Shown piece after piece: positions 57,428-64,000 of a DNA stretch of 64,000 nt. The notes beneath the pieces were generated by a model, which made no database searches, was not told the origin of the DNA, and worked only from the letters and a program-made list of their open reading frames with translations. Made by a program: the position numbers and the translations under genes. The stretch is from Pseudopedobacter sp044361595 (lineage in GTDB: Bacteria; Bacteroidota; Bacteroidia; Sphingobacteriales; Sphingobacteriaceae). The stretch spans positions 1 to 64,000 of the forward strand of contig JBIKIN010000014.1 in NCBI GenBank assembly GCA_044361595.1, read 5' to 3'. Numbering within the stretch: position 1 is the first letter of the stretch; each line of letters opens with the position of its first letter.

Positions 57428-59767
57428 TTATTTCTGCGCTTTTTGTGCTTCCTGCATTGGGTTACCACCAGTACTTGCGCCACGTATGGTTTGTTGTTGC
57501 TTAAACAACTCAAATTTTGTAGGTTCTAAACTACGTGGGAAGCTGTTATTGTTTACATCAATGTCAGCAGTTTCCAAATAAGGGTCTAACTTAACAGATG
57601 CTACTTGCTTTGCTTTGGCAAACACTTTAGTTACCTTATTTTCGTTTTTACGCCAAATGTAAGCAGGTACACGGTCTATTTCTTTGCTGCCGTCGGTAAA
57701 TGTCCACTCTATAATTAATGGCATTGGTAAACCGCCTTTGTTAGTAAAATCCAATTCGTAAAAATTGGTTTTGCTATCATAAAGCTTCTTCTCATCGGCG
57801 CTTAAACTAGCGTAATACTTATTAAAGGTTTCTTTTTGGCTTTGGGTAACTGCAAATCTATCCCATTTATTGTAAAAATCTTCTAATTCAGGATCTGCTT
57901 CTATCGCAAATTTTATTCCCTCCTTTTTATTACGCTCTCTGCTGATGATATAGTTATTTTCTTCGTAAGCTTTGCGCTTAAAGGCATTCTCAATTTCTGG
58001 GTTTTTAGTATCTAACTGATAGTAAGTTAAGTTATCAATAGAGATATCAACGGCATCAGTTCCGTAGAACCAGCCTCTCCAAAACCAATCTAAATCCACC
58101 GCACTAGCGTCTTCCATGGTTCTAAATAAATCGGCTGGAGTAGGGTGTTTAAATGCCCATCTTCTAGCGTATTCTTTAAACGCATAATCAAATAATTCAC
58201 GCCCCATAATGGTTTCGCGTAAAATATTTAATCCTGTTGCTGGTTTAGCGTAAGCGTTTGGACCAAAACCTATGATATTTTCTGAGTTTGTCATAATTGG
58301 CTCCAATTGATCTTTTGGAAGCTTCATATAATCTACAATTAAATGAGCCGGACCACGACGAGAAGGATAATTGTTATCAAACTCCTGCTCGGCCAAGTAT
58401 TGGCAAAACGTATTTAAACCTTCGTCCATCCAAGACCATTGGCGCTCGTCAGAATTTACAATCATTGGGAAAAAGTTATGCCCTACCTCATGAGTAATTA
58501 CTCCAATCATCCCGTATTTGGTAGCTTCGGAATATGTTCCGTCTTTTTCTGTACGGCCATAGTTAAAGCAAATCATTGGGTACTCCATTCCATTACTTGC
58601 TTCTACAGAAATTGCAACCGGGTAAGGATAATTAATGGTATGCTTAGAGTAAACCTTAAGTGTATTGGCTACTACTTTGGTAGAATATTTACGGTACAAA
58701 CCATAAGCCTCTGGACCGTAATACGACATGGCCATTGGCGTTTTACCTTCTACATCCACCTTCATGGCATCCCAAACTAAACGACGAGAACTTACAAAAG
58801 CAAAATCACGAACATTATTGGCTTGATAAATCCATGTTTTTTTAGCGGTAGATTTAGATTTCATGGCATTCTTAGCTTCTTCTAAAGTTACCACTTCAAC
58901 AGGTTCTGATGCGCTTTGTGCTTGTTTCCATCTGTTTAGCTGCGCTGATGTTAAAACAGAGGAATAATTTTGACATTCGCCAGTTGCACCAATAATATGA
59001 TCTGCAGGAACGGTAATGCTTACTTTATAATCGCCAAAGGCTAAAGCAAACTCTCCCCTACCAGTAAATTGTTTGTTTTGCCAGCCTTGAAAATCGGAGT
59101 AAACGGCCATACGAGGGAACCATTGAGCAATGGTGTATAAATAGTTATCATCTTCGGCAAAGTACTCATAACCACCACGTCCGCCTACGGTTGTACGGTC
59201 GGTTATTTTATAATTCCAATTTATCTTAAAAGAATATTTACCTCCCGGCATCAGGGTTTTAGGTAAATCTATACGCATCATGGTTTGGTTGATGGTATAT
59301 TTTAATGGTGTTCCGACTGCATCGGTAACTTTTAGAATATTTACTCCATAATCATTTGGTCCGCCAATAATTCCGTTCAACTGGCCAATACTCATGCGGG
59401 TATTCATTTTGCTGCCATCAAAAACCTGATTATCGCTGGTGGCTTTATGTTCGTTTTCGTCTAGTTGTAACCACAAATATGTTAATGGATCGGGCGAATT
59501 ATTGGTGTAAGTAATGGTCTCAGATCCTGTTAAACGTTGTGCTTTTTCATCAATTTCGGCATTAATTACATAGTCTGCCTTTTGTTGCCAATACGCTGGA
59601 CCTGGTGCGCCAGATGCAGAACGGTACATGTTAGGGTCACGAATAATGGTTTCTAACTGCTCGAATTTATTGCCATGGTTAGAACCTGGATTATTTTGCT
59701 GAAACTGTGCAAATGCAGCGCTGCAAACTCCAAAGCTTAGGATAAAGGGGATAAATTTATATTTCAT
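57428..59767 (-). CDS. Exported M1-family metallopeptidase
   Basis: 779 residues from the ATG at 59767, which opens a good signal peptide (MKYKFIPFILSFGVCSAAFA). A longer frame from 59824 adds 19 residues encoded by a tandem-like ATATGAGAATTGAG stretch and is rejected. The M1 zinc motif HEVGH (near 424-428) with the downstream Glu in WSWMDEGLNTF is complete. The usual GAMEN box is replaced by SNGMEYPMICF, as in the Bacteroidetes branch of the family. It probably trims peptides outside the cytoplasm. HupE and DUF6702 genes lie upstream and may belong with it. Confidence 0.92.
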   Translation of the reverse strand: MKYKFIPFILSFGVCSAAFAQFQQNNPGSNHGNKFEQLETIIRDPNMYRSASGAPGPAYWQQKADYVINAEIDEKAQRLTGSETITYTNNSPDPLTYLWLQLDENEHKATSDNQVFDGSKMNTRMSIGQLNGIIGGPNDYGVNILKVTDAVGTPLKYTINQTMMRIDLPKTLMPGGKYSFKINWNYKITDRTTVGGRGGYEYFAEDDNYLYTIAQWFPRMAVYSDFQGWQNKQFTGRGEFALAFGDYKVSITVPADHIIGATGECQNYSSVLTSAQLNRWKQAQSASEPVEVVTLEEAKNAMKSKSTAKKTWIYQANNVRDFAFVSSRRLVWDAMKVDVEGKTPMAMSYYGPEAYGLYRKYSTKVVANTLKVYSKHTINYPYPVAISVEASNGMEYPMICFNYGRTEKDGTYSEATKYGMIGVITHEVGHNFFPMIVNSDERQWSWMDEGLNTFCQYLAEQEFDNNYPSRRGPAHLIVDYMKLPKDQLEPIMTNSENIIGFGPNAYAKPATGLNILRETIMGRELFDYAFKEYARRWAFKHPTPADLFRTMEDASAVDLDWFWRGWFYGTDAVDISIDNLTYYQLDTKNPEIENAFKRKAYEENNYIISRERNKKEGIKFAIEADPELEDFYNKWDRFAVTQSQKETFNKYYASLSADEKKLYDSKTNFYELDFTNKGGLPMPLIIEWTFTDGSKEIDRVPAYIWRKNENKVTKVFAKAKQVASVKLDPYLETADIDVNNNSFPRSLEPTKFELFKQQQTIRGASTGGNPMQEAQKAQK

Positions 59768-59857
59768 TTTTTTATTGAGATATGAGTATTCTTGTTTAGG
59801 ATATGAGAATTGAGAACTTTGCATTTTAATTTAAACTTTCTACTTTAATCTTATTTC

Positions 59858-59955
59858 GGCGTGTCCCTCATGAAAAATTCAGGTCGGGCTTTTTGTTCAT
59901 ACTCCACAAGGCCTTATTCACAGGCCGGTATCCACTTCAATCCCTCACGTAAAAC
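59858..59955 (-). repeat. Dispersed intergenic repeat, family 2, copy F
   Basis: Read on the minus strand it begins TTTTACGTGAGGGATTGAAG, passes a GGCCT / AGGCC hairpin (59910-59926), then AGCCCGACCTGA, and ends GAGGGACACGCC. It shares AGGGAT and AGCCCGACC with copy E. It fills most of the gap between the M1 peptidase and HupE genes. Confidence 0.55.
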
Positions 59956-60054
59956 CAATATTGATGGTTATTTTTTAAGATAATCCTAAGGTTATCCCTA
60001 TGTGTTAACAATTAAACAAATGACTAATCAACCAACAAACCATTAACTAATCAA

Positions 60055-60636
60055 CTAAAAAGGCCATCTTTCAATTGCCATCATTAACGCAATACCAAAA
60101 ATTGCTGAAGAAAGGAATAAATTCCACTCTCTTTTATTCACTCGCACTATCTGTGTTAAAACAAAGGCAACAATCAACACCGAAAATACAATAATTATTT
60201 GTCCAAATTCTAATCCTAGGTTAAAAGCAAGTAGCTCTGCAACAACATTGTTGCTTTTTCCTAATAAACTCTTTAAATAATTAGAAAAACCTATTCCGTG
60301 GATTAATCCAAAGAGTAAAGCCATAAAATAAACGGGGTTTGTCTTACGTTTAAAATTTCTTTTGCCTAAAATATTGGTAAATGCCGTAATAATAATGGTA
60401 ATAGGAATTAAAAATTCTATCCATTTAGAAGGAATAATAATCTGATTAAAAACGCTTAAGGCTAAAGTGATAGAATGCCCAATGGTAAAAGCAGTAACTA
60501 AAATTAAAATCCGTTTCCAGTCAGAAATTGCATAAACACCACACAAAGCGGCAACAAATAAAATATGGTCGTACCCTTGCCAATTTAAAATGTGTTGCCA
60601 ACCCAATTCAAGATAAATAAGGAAATCTTGCATCAA
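60055..60636 (-). CDS. HupE/UreJ family membrane protein
   Basis: 193 residues with about six membrane spans. It carries the family start (FLIYLELGWQHILNWQGYDHILFVAA), with the His-rich segment HI...YDHILF near residues 16-26, and the second motif TIGHSITLALS (near 52-62), GLIHGIGFSNYL (near 111-122). Family members are linked to nickel or other metal transport. Here it lies head to head with a DUF6702 gene (42 bp between starts). The metal is unknown. Confidence 0.88.
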   Translation of the reverse strand: MMQDFLIYLELGWQHILNWQGYDHILFVAALCGVYAISDWKRILILVTAFTIGHSITLALSVFNQIIIPSKWIEFLIPITIIITAFTNILGKRNFKRKTNPVYFMALLFGLIHGIGFSNYLKSLLGKSNNVVAELLAFNLGLEFGQIIIVFSVLIVAFVLTQIVRVNKREWNLFLSSAIFGIALMMAIERWPF

Positions 60637-60678
60637 AATAATTTATAGCTTTGGTGTGTAATCTGCAAATTATTAATT

Positions 60679-61152
60679 ATGCCTCAATTAATTCTTTTTT
60701 TATTCACTTTTCTGCATCCTTTCTATGTAAGTGTTACAGATATTAATCATAATGCAAAAACCAAAAGCTTAGAAATTAGCTCAAAAATTTTCTTTGATGA
60801 TTTAGAAAGCGACATAGAAAAAGAGAATAATTTGCGTATTGATATTTTAAAATCTCAAAACAAGGAGCTTATCAATGATTTAATTGCTAAATATTTAAAA
60901 AAGCATATTCAAATAAAAGTTAACGGTAAAATAAGCCCCTTAAAATATATTGGTTACGAAATACAAGAGGAAGCTATTTGGTGCTATTTGGAGGCTAGTA
61001 ATATTAGTAAAGTTAGCACTATAGAAATTGATAATCATGTGCTTTACAACCTACATAAAGAACAAATTAATATGTTGAATGTGACGGTTAATGGAAAACG
61101 CCAAAGCATAAAATTGGATAATCCGGTTAGTAAGGCAGTGATGAAGTTTTAG
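60679..61152 (+). CDS. DUF6702 family exported protein
   Basis: 157 residues. A hydrophobic start (MPQLILFLFTFLHPFYVSVT) leads into the DINHNAKTKSLEISSKIFFD block and IKVNGKISPLKYIGYEIQEE, then AIWCYLEASNISK. This pattern matches the Bacteroidetes family DUF6702, usually encoded beside HupE and an M1 peptidase as here. The function is unknown; metal-related transport is a context guess. Its 3' end overlaps the toxin relic on the other strand by 4 bp. Confidence 0.8.
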   Translation: MPQLILFLFTFLHPFYVSVTDINHNAKTKSLEISSKIFFDDLESDIEKENNLRIDILKSQNKELINDLIAKYLKKHIQIKVNGKISPLKYIGYEIQEEAIWCYLEASNISKVSTIEIDNHVLYNLHKEQINMLNVTVNGKRQSIKLDNPVSKAVMKF

Positions 61153-61442
61153 AGCTTTAGTTTGTTAGGATTTCCCCTATTATCCCATAAAAATAAAATT
61201 TCTATTTTATTTGATTTAAGTTTATAAAACAGACTGACCTGTTTAAATAGCACACATTTGCAAGTATCGCTTTGTTTTGAATAAGGATATAATTTGGGGT
61301 AATTCTATATCAGATTTACAGCTTCTTCCGTTCGATAAATAAAAAGCTCGATTTCTTTATTCGTCCAATTTTCTTCAAGGTAGCTTAGTATTTGAAAATA
61401 GCTTAACTTGGCTCTTGGAGACCATTTTACATCAATTAGCAT
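61149..61442 (-). pseudogene. RelE/ParE toxin gene broken by an in-frame TAG
   Basis: From the ATG at 61442 the frame reads MLIDVKWSPRAKLSYFQILS, then YLEENWTNKEIELFIYRTEE and AVNLI, followed by TAG at 61307-61305. It then continues in the same frame NYPKLYPYSKQSDTCKCVLF and KQVSLFYKLKSNKIEILFLW, then DNRGNPNKLKL and a TAA. Together the two parts make a full-length 97-codon ParE-like toxin; the ending LFLWDNRGNPNKL parallels VVAFWDNRQDPKNLL of the intact toxin at 45458. One base change explains the break. It overlaps the antitoxin gene by 7 bp. Confidence 0.8.
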
Positions 61443-61678
61443 TTATTTTTTAAGAAACGATTTTTAGCTTCTTGCATAACTTCAGAATGAGTAGAAATAT
61501 GCTCACCTATCGAATGTTCGTCCGAAGATAAGTTTATTTCATTTTGTACATCTTTAGGTAAATCAACCCAAAAATCCGATTTCGACATTCCAATCAAAGA
61601 TTTTATTTCATTTAAAAGTACATCGTCATCACTTTTAATGATCCTATCTGCAATTTCATGTTTTAAAGAGATATCCAT
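61436..61678 (-). CDS. Antitoxin-like protein next to the broken toxin
   Basis: 80 residues. A helical N-terminus (DISLKHEIADRIIKSDDDVL) is followed by LNEIKSLIGMSKSDFWVDLP and a polar tail with the pattern EVMQEAKNRFLKN seen at the end of many Bacteroidetes ParD-like antitoxins. It ends 7 bp into the toxin frame. With the toxin broken it has no obvious partner here, but its own frame is intact. Confidence 0.7.
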   Translation of the reverse strand: MDISLKHEIADRIIKSDDDVLLNEIKSLIGMSKSDFWVDLPKDVQNEINLSSDEHSIGEHISTHSEVMQEAKNRFLKNKC

Positions 61679-61720
61679 TTTAATTCAGTTTATTTTAAAA
61701 TTAAGATTATTTCTTAACAA

Positions 61721-61749
61721 AAAAAAGTCTCCTTTCGAGAGACTTTTTT
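61721..61749 (-). terminator. Terminator after the 346-residue lipoprotein gene
   Basis: An 11-bp stem (AAAAAAGTCTC at 61721-61731 with 61739-61749) has a 7-nt loop and T runs on both strands. The minus-strand run is the longer one, matching the lipoprotein gene that ends at 61813. Confidence 0.8.
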
Positions 61750-61812
61750 ACTGATAATTTTTAAACTTTACTAGCCTAATGAACTCATTCAACTTAATGA
61801 ACCGAAAAGCCT

Positions 61813-62853
61813 TTACTGATACTGAATATAAATTGGTTTAGGAGTCAACTTCATCAAATCAGAAGGGGTCATCATTACGTTTGGCGCTCTTTTTAAATCG
61901 TTTTTATAAAATAACTTAAAGCCTACAAACTGTACAGGTTCTTTGTATAAATGGTTGCGGTAAGTACCTTTTTTCAATTCAGGTTCGCCCCAGCCATCCA
62001 TATCCATCACAATTTGAGTTTCCTTTCTCAGTTTAATGTTTTTATAATTGGTAACCATGCCCTGCGTAAAACGGTGTACTACTAAAATTTTAGCAGGCAA
62101 ATTATTCTCTTTAACCAATTTGGCTAAATATTCTGTAGCATAATTAATATCGGCAGCATCATAAGTACCTATTTTTTTTCCAGGTACTTTTCCGCTAGGC
62201 GCCATGGCAAATTCTGGATCTATACCTAAATGCACATGAGGCATTTTTAGATACTTCTCTAATCTAGGTAGCTCGGCTCTTAAATTACTCAAGGCGACTT
62301 GTACATCTAAAAACACAATAGCATTATGCATTTTTGCAATTGTTAATGCAGAATCAATCTGCTTATCCGGCATTCTATTAATGTATTTACCATCTTTACC
62401 TGGTGTTCCACTTGCTACGGTTGCAATATAATGTACTGCAGGAATAGACTTAATTAAGGTATCGGCTTTATTCCATTTATCAACTTCTTTTAATAGCATA
62501 CTCCACATTTGTTTTGGAGCATATTCGCCCAAAGCACCCATTTTTTTAGAGTATAAATTACCGTAATAAGCTACAATTCTGTTATAAGGTAAAATTGCTC
62601 CATTAATTGGCACCACATCATTTTTAACTGGCCATTTGCCGGTAGTATCGCCATTTGCTAAATACTTTTGTAATTTAAAATATTGAGCAGAATCTACAGG
62701 CTTTAAAGTTTCTTCTTGTAGCGCATCTGAAGCTACTTTTGTAGTATCTCCAGATTTACTATTGGTTTTTGCCTTAGAATCTGAACCACTGCAAGCAGAA
62801 AAAGTTACCAACAACACCGCTAATTGAGGTAAAATGAATATGTTTTTGAGCAT
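61813..62853 (-). CDS. Lipoprotein of unknown function with a large soluble domain
   Basis: 346 residues. The lipoprotein signal ends TFSACSG (Cys near 21), followed by a Ser/Lys/Thr-rich linker. From about residue 75 to the end there is an alpha/beta domain with blocks NGAILPYNRIVAYYGNLYSK, AKMHNAIVFLDVQVALSNLR, MPHVHLGIDPEFAM, AKILVVHRFTQGM and ETQIVMDMDGWGEPE. The strand-end Asp and His residues would suit a TIM-barrel-like fold, perhaps hydrolase-related. I recognise the protein as widely conserved but not its function. Confidence 0.75.
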   Translation of the reverse strand: MLKNIFILPQLAVLLVTFSACSGSDSKAKTNSKSGDTTKVASDALQEETLKPVDSAQYFKLQKYLANGDTTGKWPVKNDVVPINGAILPYNRIVAYYGNLYSKKMGALGEYAPKQMWSMLLKEVDKWNKADTLIKSIPAVHYIATVASGTPGKDGKYINRMPDKQIDSALTIAKMHNAIVFLDVQVALSNLRAELPRLEKYLKMPHVHLGIDPEFAMAPSGKVPGKKIGTYDAADINYATEYLAKLVKENNLPAKILVVHRFTQGMVTNYKNIKLRKETQIVMDMDGWGEPELKKGTYRNHLYKEPVQFVGFKLFYKNDLKRAPNVMMTPSDLMKLTPKPIYIQYQ

Positions 62854-62922
62854 AATTAATTTTTTAAATAATGGTTGAAAGTAAGCTTAAGATTTAATGT
62901 TGCTTTAAAAAGATTTCAACAA

Positions 62923-63813
62923 TTAAACAGAGCTAAATTTTCCAAAAACTCCTAAGGGTAAATTAATTCCACTTTTAGCTTTTAGGTATAACTCGCCAAT
63001 ATTCAAATTCTGAACTTTTGGATAAGCTCCTCTAATTAAGTTTTCTACAATAATAGAAGAGAAACCTAGAGAATAAGTATTTAAAATTAGAAAATGCTCC
63101 TCGGCGTCAAGTAGTTGGACCACATCACGCATCATTTCTTTAATTAAATCTTCTAGCTTCCATTTTTCGCCTTTTGGTCCGTGACCATAAGCCGGAGGAT
63201 CAAGAATAATTCCGTTGTAAGTTTTACCTCGCTTCAATTCTCTTTGAACAAACTTTAGAGCATCTTCAACCACCCACCTAATATCCTTTAAGTTAGAACT
63301 CTCTTGATTTTCGTTTGCCCAGCTCACCACTTGTTTAATAGAATCTACATGTGTGGTATCTGCACCTGCTGCCTTAGCAATTAAGGAAGCACCACCTGTG
63401 TAGGCAAACAAATTTAAAATTCTTGGATTGGGTGTTTTAAAAGCATTAACCTTTTCTGATATAAAATCCCAGTTAACCGCTTGTTCTGGAAAAATACCAA
63501 CATGCTTAAATGACGTTAAAGCTAACCTAAAACGTATAGCAACATCTTTATTTTTATAATCTATATACCATCTATCCGGAGTTTTTAGATTTTTCTTTAC
63601 CCACTCGCCAGATGTTGCTGATTTACCTTTAAACTTAATATGATGTAATTTCTGCCACTCACTATCTGGCCAAAGCTTACTCCAAACCGCCTGTGGCTCT
63701 GGTCTTATTAAAATCAAATCCCCAAATCGCTCTAATTTTTCAAAATCTCCGCAATCTAAGAGTTCGTAATCTTTCCAATTTTGTGGTGTAAGGGATTGTA
63801 TTTGAGGTTGCAT
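62923..63813 (-). CDS. SAM-dependent methyltransferase (RlmI/K-like group)
   Basis: 296 residues. The SAM domain shows RILNLFAYTGGASLIAKAAG (motif I, near 134-153), ADTTHVDSIKQVVSWANENQ and IILDPPAYGHGPKGEKWKLE (the DPPAYG motif near 204-223). This layout belongs to the SAM-methyltransferase group (Pfam Methyltrans_SAM) that includes 23S rRNA cytosine methyltransferases. It lacks the N-terminal PUA domain of RlmI. It is probably an RNA methyltransferase; the target is unknown. Confidence 0.85.
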   Translation of the reverse strand: MQPQIQSLTPQNWKDYELLDCGDFEKLERFGDLILIRPEPQAVWSKLWPDSEWQKLHHIKFKGKSATSGEWVKKNLKTPDRWYIDYKNKDVAIRFRLALTSFKHVGIFPEQAVNWDFISEKVNAFKTPNPRILNLFAYTGGASLIAKAAGADTTHVDSIKQVVSWANENQESSNLKDIRWVVEDALKFVQRELKRGKTYNGIILDPPAYGHGPKGEKWKLEDLIKEMMRDVVQLLDAEEHFLILNTYSLGFSSIIVENLIRGAYPKVQNLNIGELYLKAKSGINLPLGVFGKFSSV

Positions 63814-63885
63814 GCTTAATTAATAATTGAGTTGTGAATGATTGAATTTTGAATATCTGAATTGACTAATCCCTAATGAATTCTA

Positions 63886-64000
63886 CTACTTCTTCAAAAG
63901 TGTTTCCATTAATTGAGTAGCAAAAACAAACTCGTTTAATTCCTTATTATCTGTCTTTGTAATTTCTTTATGAGAGCCCTCCCACCATTTTTGTCCTTGG
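63886..64000 (-). CDS. C-terminal end of an unidentified gene, cut by window edge
   Basis: A minus-strand frame enters from the window edge and ends at a TAG at 63886. It reads QGQKWWEGSHKEITKTDNKE, then LNEFVFATQLMETLLKK. It looks like the end of a soluble protein, with too little present to name it. The 70 bp between it and the methyltransferase gene contain a short TTGAATTTTGAATATCTGAATTG tandem-like stretch. Confidence 0.45.
   Translation of the reverse strand, partial: QGQKWWEGSHKEITKTDNKELNEFVFATQLMETLLKK

Noticed and set aside
58297..58780. Two plus-strand frames opposite the M1 peptidase
   Set aside because: They are antisense to the zinc-binding region of a conserved gene, overlap each other and have no recognisable content.
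59768..59824. 19-residue N-terminal extension of the M1 peptidase
   Set aside because: A clear signal peptide starts at the ATG at 59767, and the extension is encoded by a degenerate tandem stretch.

Overview
The window is a low-GC chromosomal segment of a Bacteroidetes bacterium, most likely a member of the Sphingobacteriaceae close to Pedobacter. The supporting signs are a FecI/FecR/TonB-receptor unit, a type IX secretion C-terminal signal, DUF4295 beside rpmB-rpmG-ftsY, DUF3098 beside ftsX, BshC, VF530, SusC-like STN and carboxypeptidase-regulatory domains, TAnnTTTG-like promoters and the lack of Shine-Dalgarno sequences. The placement comes from gene content only; no search was run.

Layout. 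1-6.3 kb: a truncated exported protein, yebC, a triple PepSY-like lipoprotein and an ECF sigma/anti-sigma/TonB-receptor operon. 6.4-11.7 kb: an exported protein, leuS, an outer-membrane protein and a LuxR-type regulator. 11.8-15.7 kb: nrdB-nrdA behind a cobalamin riboswitch. 15.8-20 kb: VF530, then the envelope and housekeeping run ftsX-DUF3098-uppP-truB-ribF. 20-25.4 kb: a LysE-type exporter, a possible sigma-54-type small RNA locus, surE, a small membrane protein, lpxB, a methyltransferase and an Old Yellow Enzyme.

25.6-32.1 kb is an integrated element in tRNA-Ala(GGC). It has a duplicated tRNA 3' end (attL and attR), an 18-bp repeat inside each end that could be integrase arm sites, a tyrosine integrase, an excisionase-type HTH, a second DNA-binding protein, a putative phage/plasmid-type replication initiator with iteron-like repeats, and unexplained cargo: a winged-helix-like protein followed by a repeat protein with two membrane segments. 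It is the best candidate here for an undescribed system.

32.2-36.7 kb is accessory: a Fic protein with its own HTH domain and operator-like repeats, a 2OG-Fe(II) oxygenase, and an XRE/lipoprotein/outer-membrane-protein segment bracketed by a decayed copy of the 3' end of the next gene (Ldh-type dehydrogenase) and that gene itself. 36.7-42.6 kb returns to core genes: Ldh, bshC, rimO, ftsY, DUF4295, rpmG, rpmB. 42.7-64 kb holds secreted and envelope proteins (M14 carboxypeptidase, DPP-IV-like peptidase, an FG-GAP T9SS substrate, Ig-like lipoprotein, M1 peptidase, HupE, DUF6702), one intact RelE/ParE toxin-antitoxin pair, a second pair whose toxin has an in-frame TAG, an ATPase remnant and a methyltransferase.

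Scattered through the window are at least two families of roughly 70-140 bp intergenic repeats and several kinds of short degenerate tandem tract. Two tracts lie in frame inside leuS and ribF.
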